NCBI GenBank assembly: GCA_902706205.1
Contig: CACSKA010000019.1
Span: 1-35,349, forward strand
Source: Chryseobacterium sp. 18061
GTDB taxonomy: Bacteria; Pseudomonadota; Gammaproteobacteria; Enterobacterales; Enterobacteriaceae
Length of the DNA stretch: 35,349 nt
Direction: 5' to 3'
Part shown: positions 7,079-14,789 of the stretch, piece by piece
How the letters are laid out: every line of letters starts with the position of its first letter
Numbering within the stretch: the first letter of the stretch is position 1
Made by a program: the position numbers and the translations under genes
Notes under the pieces: generated by a model
The model's database searches: none
What the model was told of the DNA's origin: nothing
The model's input: only the letters and a program-made list of their open reading frames with translations

Positions 7079-8040
7079 AACAGCGGGTCCAGACTGTCGC
7101 GGGTCATGCACGGTAATTCATTATTCGGCCAGCGACGAATCAGCTGCGCCTGCATCAGGTTCAGCGTGTCCAGCCCCGGCATGGTGCCCGGCGTCAGCCA
7201 GGCGGCAATACGCGCCAGTTGCGTCAGGCCGAGACTCGATTCAATCGACGAGCTGATCACTGCGGTCAACCCCTGTTGATGGGCCGCCGCGACCTGTTCG
7301 CGGACCTTTTGCAGACTGCCAGTGAGCGTCGGTTTGATAACCACCGCCTTCACGCCCGGCTCGGCGATAAAGGCGAAATCGGCTTCGCGCAGGCTTTCAT
7401 CCCAGGCGATGGCGATCCCGGTTTCCTGCGCAAAGCCACGGGAATCGTCGCGGGTGCGACACGGCTCTTCGATAAAGGCGATGCGTGAGCGATAGTCCGG
7501 ATTAACGTATTTGGCGAACTGCTGCGCTTTTAGCGGCGTCCAGGCACGGTTGGCATCCAGACGAAGCTGTAAATCTGGCACGGCTTCCAGCAGCAGATTG
7601 ACCACCATGCCGTCGCGTACCGCTTCCCACAGACCGACTTTCACCTTCGCGACTTTCTCGCCGGGCATCGCCTGCAACACCGTGAACAGCTCATCTGGGT
7701 CGCCGGTACACAGCGGCACAGCGCGGTAATCGGCGGCGTCGGGCAGATCGTTATTCAGCTCCGCCAGCGCACAGCTCAGACCAAACGCGGCAGAGGGCTG
7801 TGACGGAAATTCAGGGTCGTCCCCTTCCAGCCACGCACTCACCCAGGCAATCACGGCCGCCTGCACCTCGTCGAGCGTTTCCAGACTGAACCCCGGCAAG
7901 GGCGAAATCTCGCCCCAGCCTTCAGCCTCGCCCAGGCAAAGCCTGACCAACAGTCCATCGCGGGTTTTCAGCCGTCGCTCTCGCAGAACCACTCCCGCGT
8001 CCATCGGGATCTGCCAGCGGTACACCTGGGCTTGGCGCAT
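7075..8040 (-). CDS. menC: o-Succinylbenzoate synthase MenC
   Basis: MenC is an enolase-superfamily enzyme that dehydrates SHCHC to o-succinylbenzoate in menaquinone synthesis. It has 321 residues, one more than E. coli. The capping domain covers about 1-100 and the barrel the rest. The catalytic Lys pair is visible as Lys132 and Lys134 in AKVKVG. The Mg ligands are Asp162 (LDANRAW), Glu191 (FIEEPC) and Asp214 (WDES), and the second base is Lys236 (VIKPTL). All are shifted by one from E. coli numbering. Its ATG shares one base with the menB stop and its stop overlaps the menE start, so translation is probably coupled along menB-C-E. Confidence 0.96.
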   Translation of the reverse strand: MRQAQVYRWQIPMDAGVVLRERRLKTRDGLLVRLCLGEAEGWGEISPLPGFSLETLDEVQAAVIAWVSAWLEGDDPEFPSQPSAAFGLSCALAELNNDLPDAADYRAVPLCTGDPDELFTVLQAMPGEKVAKVKVGLWEAVRDGMVVNLLLEAVPDLQLRLDANRAWTPLKAQQFAKYVNPDYRSRIAFIEEPCRTRDDSRGFAQETGIAIAWDESLREADFAFIAEPGVKAVVIKPTLTGSLQKVREQVAAAHQQGLTAVISSSIESSLGLTQLARIAAWLTPGTMPGLDTLNLMQAQLIRRWPNNELPCMTRDSLDPLL

Positions 8041-8897
8041 TACGGATTCCGTTTGAATTTGCTGAAGTCAGGCTGACGTTTCTGGTTGAAGGCGTTGCGG
8101 CCTTCCTGACCTTCTTCAGTCATGTAGAACAGCATGGTGGCGTTGCCCGCCAGTTCCTGCAGACCGGCCTGACCGTCACAATCGGCGTTGAGTGCCGCCT
8201 TCAGGCAGCGCAGCGCCATTGGGCTGTTTTGCAGCATTTCACGGCACCAGCGCACGGTCTCTTTTTCCAGATCCGCCAGCGGGACAACGGTGTTGACCAG
8301 CCCCATGTCCAGCGCTTCTTTCGCGTCGTACTGACGGCACAGGAACCAGATTTCGCGGGCTTTCTTCTGACCGACGATGCGGGCCATGTAAGATGCGCCC
8401 CAGCCTCCGTCGAAGGAGCCGACTTTCGGGCCGGTCTGGCCGAAGATGGCATTTTCCGCCGCGATGGTCAGGTCACACATCATGTGCAGCACGTGGCCGC
8501 CACCGATAGAGTAGCCTGCAACCATTGCCACAACGGGTTTCGGGCAGGTGCGGATCTGACGCTGGAAGTCGAGCACGTTCAGGTGATGGGTGCCAGAGTC
8601 GTCCTGGTATCCGCCGTAGTCGCCGCGAACTTTCTGATCGCCGCCCGCGCAGAACGCTTTATCGCCTTCGCCGGTCAGAATGATGGTGCCGACGTTGTCG
8701 TCATAGCGCGCATCGGCCAGCGCCTGGATCATCTCTTTGACAGTCAGTGGGCGGAACGCGTTACGCACCTGCGGACGGTTGATGGTGATTTTGGCGATGC
8801 CGTCAGCGGATTTCTGATAACGAATATCGCTGAAACCTTCGGAGCAGTCTTGCCATTCAACCGGGGCGTAGAGCATTTTTTCATCTGGGGAAATCAT
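8040..8897 (-). CDS. menB: 1,4-Dihydroxy-2-naphthoyl-CoA synthase MenB
   Basis: MenB is a crotonase-fold enzyme that closes the naphthoquinone ring, turning o-succinylbenzoyl-CoA into DHNA-CoA. It has 285 residues, the same as E. coli, and is the most conserved men protein here. The oxyanion-hole segment FCAGGDQKVRG (82-92), Tyr97, Ser161 and Asp163 are present. So is Gly156 in QTGPKVG, which marks the bicarbonate-dependent class. The ATG has AGGA in its upstream region, about 8 bases away. There are 14 bases between menH and menB. It forms a homohexamer in known relatives. Confidence 0.97.
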   Translation of the reverse strand: MISPDEKMLYAPVEWQDCSEGFSDIRYQKSADGIAKITINRPQVRNAFRPLTVKEMIQALADARYDDNVGTIILTGEGDKAFCAGGDQKVRGDYGGYQDDSGTHHLNVLDFQRQIRTCPKPVVAMVAGYSIGGGHVLHMMCDLTIAAENAIFGQTGPKVGSFDGGWGASYMARIVGQKKAREIWFLCRQYDAKEALDMGLVNTVVPLADLEKETVRWCREMLQNSPMALRCLKAALNADCDGQAGLQELAGNATMLFYMTEEGQEGRNAFNQKRQPDFSKFKRNP

Positions 8898-8911
8898 AAT
8901 ATGTCCTGTCG

Positions 8912-9688
8912 TCAGTCATTCAGAATCTGTGCCAGACAGTTCGCCACCGCTGCGGGATTTTCCCGATGGGCGTTGTGTCCGGCGTGAGGAATAAGGTGGC
9001 ATGGCGCAGCCAGTTCTTCCGCCAGTGCACGGAATTTAGCGTCGCGTTCACCGCATAGATATAAAAATGCATAGTCACCTGAAGCATAGCCACGGGCGGC
9101 GAGCGCCGCGCGTAAATCAGGCTGCACTGCAAGCGAGGTGGCGAGCAGCATGTCGGACAGCCGCGGGCCATTGTTGTCGGCGCGTAATGCCACCAGTGTC
9201 TGGCGCTGCGCGTCGGTGAGTGAGGCAAATACCGGCTGACGGTACCAGGCATCGAAAACGTCGGCCAGCGGTTCGTGGCGAAAGCGCTGGGCCCATTGCG
9301 TATCAGACTGCAGGCGCGCTTCACGGGCGGCTCCATCCTGTAAGCCGGGATGACCACCTTCGACAACCAGCCCTTTCAAACCGGGGAGTTTCTCCTGATT
9401 TGCCGCAACCATCGCCACACGCCCACCCAGCGAGTAACCAATCAGCCAATAATTTAGGATGTTGTAACTAATCAACGTTTCCTGCAACGCCCGACACACA
9501 TCGTCGAAATTCGTCACTGAAATTGCCGCTGACCCACCGTGACCAGGCAGGTCGATATACAGCCGAGAAAACTCAACGAGTTTTTCTCCTACCGCCTGCC
9601 ATTCACGATGATCGCCGGAAAAGCCGTGCAGAAACACCAGCCACGGCTGGTTCGGGGCACCTTCTCGGGCAACGGCGTGGAGCGTCAT
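8912..9688 (-). CDS. menH: SHCHC synthase MenH
   Basis: MenH is an alpha/beta-hydrolase that eliminates pyruvate from the MenD product SEPHCHC to give SHCHC. It has 258 residues, slightly longer than the 252 of E. coli. The nucleophile elbow GYSLGG places Ser86; Asp216 in CGERDAKF and His238 in PHAGHNAHRENP complete the triad. The oxyanion region FLHGFSGDHREW is at residues 19-30. Its ATG overlaps the menD stop by 4 bases, so it is translationally coupled to menD. The extra residues come from a small insertion near the cap domain. The gene was formerly named yfbB. Confidence 0.95.
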   Translation of the reverse strand: MTLHAVAREGAPNQPWLVFLHGFSGDHREWQAVGEKLVEFSRLYIDLPGHGGSAAISVTNFDDVCRALQETLISYNILNYWLIGYSLGGRVAMVAANQEKLPGLKGLVVEGGHPGLQDGAAREARLQSDTQWAQRFRHEPLADVFDAWYRQPVFASLTDAQRQTLVALRADNNGPRLSDMLLATSLAVQPDLRAALAARGYASGDYAFLYLCGERDAKFRALAEELAAPCHLIPHAGHNAHRENPAAVANCLAQILND

Positions 9689-11355
9689 AGCTGGCTGACC
9701 TGCGCCAGTAAGTTTTGCAGCGTCTGCGCGCCGTCGGTGTCGTTGACCACCAGCTCAATCACAGTGGTCACCGGCTGACGCCACGCGCCATGCAGCGCTT
9801 CTTCCAGCGCAGTCCAGTTTTCCGGGCGGTGATAGCGCAGGCCGAACATGTTTGCCGCGTGCTCAAAATGGACGTTTTGCGGCATCAGATAGAATCGTTC
9901 ACGTTCTTCAGTCGGCGTCGGCAGCAGCGAGAAAATCTGCCCGCCATTGTTGTTCACCACGATCAGCACGAGCGGGGCGGAAACCTGGCGCAATAAGGCC
10001 AGACCGTTGAGATCATACAGCGCCGAAAGATCGCCCATGATGGCCAGCGTCGATTTGGCACTGCCGCGCTGGACGCCTGCGGCAGTGGAAATCAGCCCGT
10101 CGATGCCGCTCGCGCCACGATTACTGTACACCGGGTACCCCGCCGGAAGCTTGCCCAGGGCGTCGATCAGACGAACCACGAGGCTGTTGCCGACAAAAAG
10201 CTGGCCCTGATCGGGCAGATATTCACTGATACGATGCGCCAGTTGCGCTTCGCCGAACGTTTCACGCTGGGCAACAACGGCCTGCCACGCCTGCTCTGAC
10301 AGGTACGGGATATCCACCGTCCAGGGCTGGCGCTGCTCTGCCGGATGCTGTTCCAGCCAGGCGCCTACTTTGCACACCAGGCGACGGCCGCGGTGATGCG
10401 CCGGGTCGAGCCGGCCAGGAAGGTTGTCCACCAACCAGTATTCATCCGGTTCGCAGGTAGCCTGCCATTGCAGGAGGCGCTTGCCCGTCAGGCTGCTGCC
10501 GAACTGCACTACTATTTGCGCCTGCGCCAGTTCGGTGACAGCGTTGGCGTTTCCGAGCCAGAGATCGGCACACGGTAGCGGTTGTCCGGTTTGCGACAGC
10601 ACGTCACTTATTAGCGGCCAGCCGAGCATTTTCGCCCATTCAGCCACTTTCTTTCCTTCCGCCGCGCTCATGCGCCCGGCCACCACCACGCCCCGCTTCT
10701 GTCGCCAGAAAAACCAGTCGCGCTGCTTTTCACTTTCCAGCTGCAGCCCTTCGCGCAGCCACGGCTTGTCGCTTTGCCACCAGTTGCCGAGCGCTTGCTG
10801 CCAGTCGAGTCCGGTGTCGTCCATTTCGCCGTACAGCGGTTCTGCGAACGGGCAGTTAATATGTACCCCGCCGCTGTGCAGTTGGCCCAGCGCGTTATCA
10901 ATCGACGACACCAGCCAGCGGGCCGGAATGTCGTGGCTCGGGCGCGGCAGAGACAGCGTTTGTGACGGATGCGAACCGAACATGCCAGGCTGGCGAATCG
11001 CCTGATTGGCTCCACAGTCGATGAGTTCTGGCGGTCGGTCGGCGGTCAGCAGAATGATTTTTTCACCCGTCAGTCCCGCTTCAATCAGCGCGGGATACAA
11101 ATTGGCGACTGCCGTTCCGGATGTGACAATCACCGCCACCGGCTGTTGGCTTGCCTTTGCCAGCCCCAGCGCCAGATGGCCGAGGCCACGCTCATCAAAA
11201 TGGGTGTGGGCTATCAGAGCGCGGTTTTCCGCCGCCGCCAGCGTTAATGGCGTCGAGCGAGAGCCCGGCGCGATGCATACGTGCTGCACGCCGTGGCGAA
11301 TTAATGCTTCCAGAATCACCGCCGCCCAGCGTCGGTTAAATGCGCTTACTGACAT
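9685..11355 (-). CDS. menD: SEPHCHC synthase MenD
   Basis: MenD is a thiamine diphosphate-dependent enzyme that joins 2-oxoglutarate to isochorismate, the committed step of menaquinone synthesis. It has 556 residues, as in E. coli, starting MSVSAFNRRWAA. I therefore took the ATG at 11355 rather than one 18 bases upstream. The catalytic Glu55 lies in HFDERGLGH. The cofactor-binding motif begins GDLSALYDLN and ends VVNNNGGQIF, in the usual C-terminal domain. A 71-base gap separates it from menF, and a TATAAT box in that gap could give menD its own promoter. It overlaps menH by 4 bases. Confidence 0.96.
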   Translation of the reverse strand: MSVSAFNRRWAAVILEALIRHGVQHVCIAPGSRSTPLTLAAAENRALIAHTHFDERGLGHLALGLAKASQQPVAVIVTSGTAVANLYPALIEAGLTGEKIILLTADRPPELIDCGANQAIRQPGMFGSHPSQTLSLPRPSHDIPARWLVSSIDNALGQLHSGGVHINCPFAEPLYGEMDDTGLDWQQALGNWWQSDKPWLREGLQLESEKQRDWFFWRQKRGVVVAGRMSAAEGKKVAEWAKMLGWPLISDVLSQTGQPLPCADLWLGNANAVTELAQAQIVVQFGSSLTGKRLLQWQATCEPDEYWLVDNLPGRLDPAHHRGRRLVCKVGAWLEQHPAEQRQPWTVDIPYLSEQAWQAVVAQRETFGEAQLAHRISEYLPDQGQLFVGNSLVVRLIDALGKLPAGYPVYSNRGASGIDGLISTAAGVQRGSAKSTLAIMGDLSALYDLNGLALLRQVSAPLVLIVVNNNGGQIFSLLPTPTEERERFYLMPQNVHFEHAANMFGLRYHRPENWTALEEALHGAWRQPVTTVIELVVNDTDGAQTLQNLLAQVSQL

Positions 11356-11384
11356 GAGATTGTCCGGTATCAATTTTGCGTATA

Positions 11385-11390
11385 ATTATA
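11385..11390 (-). promoter_or_regulatory. Possible internal menD promoter (-10 box)
   Basis: The minus strand reads TATAAT here, inside the 71-base gap between menF and menD. It lies about 30 bases before the menD ATG and would give a leader of some 23 bases. No good -35 hexamer is found at 16-18 bp, so it would need an activator or may be chance in an AT-rich gap. Confidence 0.25.
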
Positions 11391-11426
11391 GATGAGTGAT
11401 TCCGACAGGTTATTGATATTCGTCGG

Positions 11427-12713
11427 TTATCGGATAAGCAAGGAACGTAATCCTGCTGCTTTTTGGGTGATTTCCTGCCATTCCTGTTCAGGATCGGAGC
11501 CGCGAACAATCCCGGCTCCGGCATATAATCGCGCCACGTCGCCGGTGACTTTCGCCGAACGCAGCGCTACGCAGAATTCGCTTTGTTGCAGGCTGAGATA
11601 GCCCGCGGAGCCGGCGTACCATTCGCGGGTGAACGGCTCATGATGCTCGATAAACTGCCGGGCCTGCTCGCGCGGGAGCCCAGCCACCGCAGCCGTCGGC
11701 TGAAGCTGGAACAGGCAGCGTTCGTCGTCAGGTTTTTTTAGTTCGGCCTGAATACAGCGTCTGAGATGCTGCACTTTTCGCAGGCGAATCACTTGCGGCG
11801 GCAGCACTTCCAGCGCGCTGACGTCCTGCTGCAAACGCTGGCATATGTCTTCCACCACCAGCAGATTTTCACGCTGATTTTTATCATCGCGCATTAGCCA
11901 GTTAGCAAAATTCTGCGCCTGCTTATCGTCGGGATGGCTCGCCACTGTGCCCGCCAGCGCTTCAGTATCGAGCTGTTGTCCGTGGCGACGCCAGAGCCGT
12001 TCCGGCGTCGAGCCCAGAAACGCGCTTTTTGCATCGAAGGCCATCAGAAAATGGGTGCAGTTGAGATTGACGCGGCGGCTCGCGGCCATCATTGCACCGG
12101 CGTGCAACGGCGCGGCGAATTGCAGATCTGTGGCGCGGGCAAGCACGACTTTCTCCAGTTCACCTGTGGCGATAGTGTCCGTCGCGGTTTCAATCAAGCG
12201 CAGCCAACCCGCGTGATCAGGAAAATGGCGTTCGCCTTTCAGCTCGCCGCTTAATAGGGGCAACGGATGAGCAGGCAGCAAGGCGGTTAAAAATTCCCAC
12301 GCCGCACGGGCATCTTCTCGCAACGACGAATCGCTACTGAGCGTCAGGCGTAATAAGGCTTTTCCCGCATCGCGCCGCCATTCCAGACGCGGCAAAAACA
12401 GATCACCCGTTTCCGGCTCAAAGGCGTTGAGGCCCCAGATGCGAAGCGCGGTTTGCTGCTGCTGAAGAAAGGCATTGGCGTGAGGTAACGAGGTAAAGCG
12501 ACGCACGGCGCCGAGAGCAGCAACCTCTTCCTGGCCGCTGCGATGCTGCCAGTAAAACTGCGGGAATACCGGCTGACTGCAAAGCCAGCTCAGGGGATCA
12601 AAAGCATCATTGAGAGGAAAAGGTGTGTCGAAAATTCGCGAGCCAGGTGCATCAGGCATGTCGTCAGACAGAAAACCCAACAGGTTTTCCAGCGCAGCGG
12701 TAATGGAATGCAC
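11427..12713 (-). CDS. menF: Isochorismate synthase MenF
   Basis: MenF isomerises chorismate to isochorismate for menaquinone synthesis. It has 428 residues (E. coli 431). The chorismate-binding domain fills the C-terminal two-thirds. Lys188 in GELEKVVLARATDL corresponds to the catalytic base Lys190 of E. coli. The family motifs LGSTPERLWRR, TEALAGT and AGAGIVRGSDPEQEW are all present. I chose the GTG at 12713: the encoded start (V/M)HSITAALENLL matches the E. coli N-terminus, and GAGAGG lies 5 bases upstream. An ATG at 12743 would add ten residues but has no ribosome binding site and sits on the promoter -10 box. An ERIC element lies immediately upstream. Confidence 0.94.
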   Translation of the reverse strand: MHSITAALENLLGFLSDDMPDAPGSRIFDTPFPLNDAFDPLSWLCSQPVFPQFYWQHRSGQEEVAALGAVRRFTSLPHANAFLQQQQTALRIWGLNAFEPETGDLFLPRLEWRRDAGKALLRLTLSSDSSLREDARAAWEFLTALLPAHPLPLLSGELKGERHFPDHAGWLRLIETATDTIATGELEKVVLARATDLQFAAPLHAGAMMAASRRVNLNCTHFLMAFDAKSAFLGSTPERLWRRHGQQLDTEALAGTVASHPDDKQAQNFANWLMRDDKNQRENLLVVEDICQRLQQDVSALEVLPPQVIRLRKVQHLRRCIQAELKKPDDERCLFQLQPTAAVAGLPREQARQFIEHHEPFTREWYAGSAGYLSLQQSEFCVALRSAKVTGDVARLYAGAGIVRGSDPEQEWQEITQKAAGLRSLLIR

Positions 12714-12741
12714 GCGAACCTCTCTCTGATAAAAACCACAC

Positions 12742-12747
12742 ATTATA
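12742..12747 (-). promoter_or_regulatory. Putative menF -10 box at the ERIC edge
   Basis: The minus strand reads a perfect TATAAT, made from the last bases of the ERIC element plus flanking AT. Transcription would begin about 22 bases before the menF GTG. The best -35 hexamer at 16 bp is CTGCAA, which matches consensus at only three positions, so strength is uncertain. Confidence 0.4.
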
Positions 12748-12872
12748 TACTCTAAATAATTCAAGTTGCAGGCAGGCGGCAAACCTGCGAGTCCCCAGGA
12801 GCTTACCTAAGTAAGTGACAGGGGTGAACAGGTGTAGCCAACGCACATGCAGCGTGAAGGATGACGAGTATA
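12746..12872. repeat. ERIC element (127 bp)
   Basis: This is an enterobacterial repetitive intergenic consensus element of exactly 127 bp, bounded by TATAC on the left and GTATA on the right. The outer arms are imperfect inverted repeats. The core contains CCCCAGGAGCTTAC followed by AAGTAAGTGAC and GGGGTGA, the segments used for ERIC typing primers. It fills most of the gap between menF and elaB, and its left edge is 33 bases upstream of the menF start. ERIC elements are non-autonomous, MITE-like and form long RNA hairpins when transcribed. Confidence 0.93.
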
Positions 12873-12874
12873 AG

Positions 12875-12901
12875 GGGTACTGCCTGAAAAATGCAGTACC
12901 C
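12875..12901. other. 9-bp stem-loop between elaB and the ERIC element
   Basis: GGGTACTGC (12875-12883) and GCAGTACCC (12893-12901) are perfect complements around a 9-base A-rich loop. It lies 40 bases after the elaB stop and 2 bases from the ERIC end. It could end elaB transcription, but no T-run follows on the minus strand, so it is not a canonical intrinsic terminator. Confidence 0.5.
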
Positions 12902-12940
12902 ATGATGAGGGAGTGGATTTTTACCGACGTGCTTAGACGA

Positions 12941-13246
12941 CTATCGACGCGCTAACAGCAGCCCCAACACCAGCCCGACGGCGGCACCGACGCCAATGCT
13001 CTGCCAAGGTTTGTCGTGTACGTAGTCATCAGCACGGGTTACAGCCTGTTTAGCACGGTAATAATAGGTGTCTGACGCCTGGCTGACGCGGGACTGTACA
13101 TCCTGTAAGGCCTGTTCGGCCCGGAGCTTAAGCTCAATATACTTCTGGTCCGCGGGATCGCCCGAGGAGCTTAAGACCTCTTCCAGAGTGTCACTCAGCA
13201 AAGCCAGATCGTCATCAATACGTGATTCATAAGAATGATAAGCCAT
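12941..13246 (-). CDS. elaB: ElaB, C-tail-anchored inner-membrane protein (DUF883)
   Basis: ElaB is a 101-residue tail-anchored protein of the YgaM/YqjD family (DUF883). The E. coli members anchor in the inner membrane by the C-terminus, bind ribosomes, and are induced in stationary phase. The N-terminal 75 residues are helical and highly charged (RIDDDLALLSDTLEEVL), with coiled-coil character. One membrane helix covers about residues 83-99 (SIGVGAAVGLVLGLLLA) and ends in Arg-Arg. GGAGAA lies about 6 bases before the ATG. It stands 46 bases after elaA in the same direction and may share its transcript. Residues 1-8 differ from E. coli while the rest matches closely. Confidence 0.92.
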   Translation of the reverse strand: MAYHSYESRIDDDLALLSDTLEEVLSSSGDPADQKYIELKLRAEQALQDVQSRVSQASDTYYYRAKQAVTRADDYVHDKPWQSIGVGAAVGLVLGLLLARR

Positions 13247-13292
13247 CAGTTTTCTCCATGGTTAAACCTGTCCGCTAACTATAGACAATGGT

Positions 13293-13751
13293 TCAGGAGT
13301 TCGCTTCCCGCGCCATGCCGATATGCGGGATACCGTCTTCATCATAGACATCGGTTACCGGGGAGAATCCAAAGTGGGCATAGAATGGTTGCAGATGCGC
13401 CTGTGCACCCAGATACAGCGCCTTCAGCGGCCAGTTTTGCTGGCAGCTGGCAAGGGTCTGTTCCATCAGCTTATAGCCCAGTTTTTCGCCTCGTACCGCG
13501 TGGCTGATAATCACCCGGCCAATCACTACCGGCTCAAATTCCTCTTCGCTTTTCAGAATCCTCGCATACGCCACCAGCTCTCCGTCGCGCCAGCCGAGGA
13601 TATGTCGGTTCTCACCCAAGAGATCGTCGCCGTCGATATCCTGATAGGGACAGGTCTGCTCCACCACGAATACCTCACAGCGTAGCTTGAGCAAAGCATA
13701 CAACTGCGGGACGGTTAACTGACTGTGGTGAAGATCGTTCCACTGAATCAT
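13293..13751 (-). CDS. elaA: GNAT-family N-acetyltransferase ElaA
   Basis: ElaA is a 152-residue acyl-CoA-dependent acetyltransferase whose physiological substrate is not firmly known. The GNAT core is visible: motif A at about residues 77-100 (IGRVIISHAVRGEKLGYKL) binds the acetyl-CoA pyrophosphate, and the C-terminal LQPFYAHFGFSPV is the usual motif B region. The N-terminal LLKLRCEVFVVEQTCPYQDID is characteristic of the ElaA subfamily. GGAG stands 6 bases before the ATG. The gene is divergent from rbn across a 53-base gap that must hold both promoters. Confidence 0.93.
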   Translation of the reverse strand: MIQWNDLHHSQLTVPQLYALLKLRCEVFVVEQTCPYQDIDGDDLLGENRHILGWRDGELVAYARILKSEEEFEPVVIGRVIISHAVRGEKLGYKLMEQTLASCQQNWPLKALYLGAQAHLQPFYAHFGFSPVTDVYDEDGIPHIGMAREANS

Positions 13752-13804
13752 ATTGTGCTCCGTTATACTGTCGTTTTAATTTAACGCTTCGAGGACACTG
13801 CGTT

Positions 13805-14725
13805 ATGGAATTGATTTTTCTCGGGACATCCGCAGGCGTACCGACCCGTCACCGTAATATGACGTCGATACTGCTGAATTTGCAACAACCTACGCTGTCG
13901 CAAATGTGGCTGTTTGACTGTGGCGAAGGCACGCAGCACCAGTTTCTCAAAACCAGCCATCATCCGGGAAAGCTCGATAAAATTTTCATTACTCACCTGC
14001 ACGGCGACCATTTGTTCGGGCTGCCGGGCCTGTTGTGTAGCCGTTCGATGCAGGGCAATCCGTCGCCACTGACGATTTTTGGGCCAAAGGGCATTAAAGA
14101 ATTTGTCGAAATGGCGCTGCGCCTGAGCGGTTCATGGACCGATTATCCACTCACCGTTAAAGAAATCAGCGCCGGTGAAGTGTTTGACGATGGCCTGTTT
14201 AAGGTCACCGCGTATCCGCTTAATCACCCGGTGGAATGTTTTGGTTACCGCATTGAGCAGCACGATAAGCCTGGCCCGCTCGACGCTCAGCGCCTGCTGG
14301 CCGATGGCATTAAAGCCGGGCCGCTGTTCCAGCAGTTGAAAAAAGGACAGACGGTTGAGATGCCGGACGGGCGTAGGGTGAACGGTCAGGATTATTTGGG
14401 GCCCAGTACGCCAGGCGTAAAACTGGCAATTTTCGGTGATACCGCTCCCTGCCCGGCCGCGCTGGCGATGGCGAAAGAGGTGGATGTGATGGTGCATGAA
14501 ACCACGCTTGAACACGAGATGGCAGAAAAAGCCAACAGCCGCGGGCACTCCTCCTCGATTCAGACCGCCGAACTGGCGCGTGATGCCAACGTCGGCAAAT
14601 TGATTATTACGCATGTGAGTTCCCGTTATGACTGGGAAGGCTGTCAGCGCCTGCTGGCAGAGTGTCGAAGCGTGTTTGAGCCGTGCGAGCTGGCGGAAGA
14701 TTTCAGCGTCTTCCCTTTGGCTTAA
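13805..14725 (+). CDS. rbn: Ribonuclease BN / RNase Z family
   Basis: Rbn (ElaC) is a metallo-beta-lactamase-fold nuclease that processes tRNA 3' ends and has both endo- and exonuclease activity in E. coli. It has 306 residues against 305. The Zn-binding HLHGDH motif gives His64, His66, Asp68 and His69. His141 (LNHPVECFGYR), Asp212 (FGDT), His248 (GHSS) and His270 (THVSSRYD) supply the remaining site. The exosite region lies between residues 150 and 200. GAGGA precedes the ATG by about 8 bases. The next gene, cheV, has its own flagellar promoter whose -35 covers this stop codon. Confidence 0.96.
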   Translation: MELIFLGTSAGVPTRHRNMTSILLNLQQPTLSQMWLFDCGEGTQHQFLKTSHHPGKLDKIFITHLHGDHLFGLPGLLCSRSMQGNPSPLTIFGPKGIKEFVEMALRLSGSWTDYPLTVKEISAGEVFDDGLFKVTAYPLNHPVECFGYRIEQHDKPGPLDAQRLLADGIKAGPLFQQLKKGQTVEMPDGRRVNGQDYLGPSTPGVKLAIFGDTAPCPAALAMAKEVDVMVHETTLEHEMAEKANSRGHSSSIQTAELARDANVGKLIITHVSSRYDWEGCQRLLAECRSVFEPCELAEDFSVFPLA

Positions 14726-14748
14726 CTTTTATTTAAGTTTGCCGATAA
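14722..14748 (+). promoter_or_regulatory. Sigma-28 (FliA) promoter of cheV
   Basis: The -10 element GCCGATAA (14741-14748) matches the FliA consensus exactly. Eleven bases upstream, TTAACTTT (14722-14729) matches six of eight positions of TAAAGTTT. The spacing is the standard 11 bp and the cheV ATG follows at 14790. The -35 element overlaps the rbn stop codon. This places cheV in the late flagellar regulon. Confidence 0.85.
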
Positions 14749-14749
14749 C

Positions 14750-14780
14750 AGAGTAAAGGCTCGACCCGACTCTTTACTCT
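14750..14780 (+). other. 9-bp stem-loop in the cheV leader
   Basis: AGAGTAAAG (14750-14758) and CTTTACTCT (14772-14780) are perfect complements around a 13-base loop. The right arm ends directly before the ribosome binding site GAGGG (14781-14785). It may be an mRNA hairpin affecting cheV translation or a remnant rbn terminator; no T-run follows. Confidence 0.55.
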
Positions 14781-14789
14781 GAGGGCAAT

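Noticed and set aside
8229..8987. 252-codon plus-strand frame opposite menB
   Set aside because: menB is nearly identical to the E. coli protein, so selection explains the absence of stops on the other strand.
12714..12782. N-terminal extension of menF from an ATG at 12743 or the upstream CTG/TTG-type start at 12782
   Set aside because: The ATG sits on the proposed -10 box and the longer start lies inside the ERIC element. The GTG at 12713 has a good ribosome binding site and matches the E. coli N-terminus.
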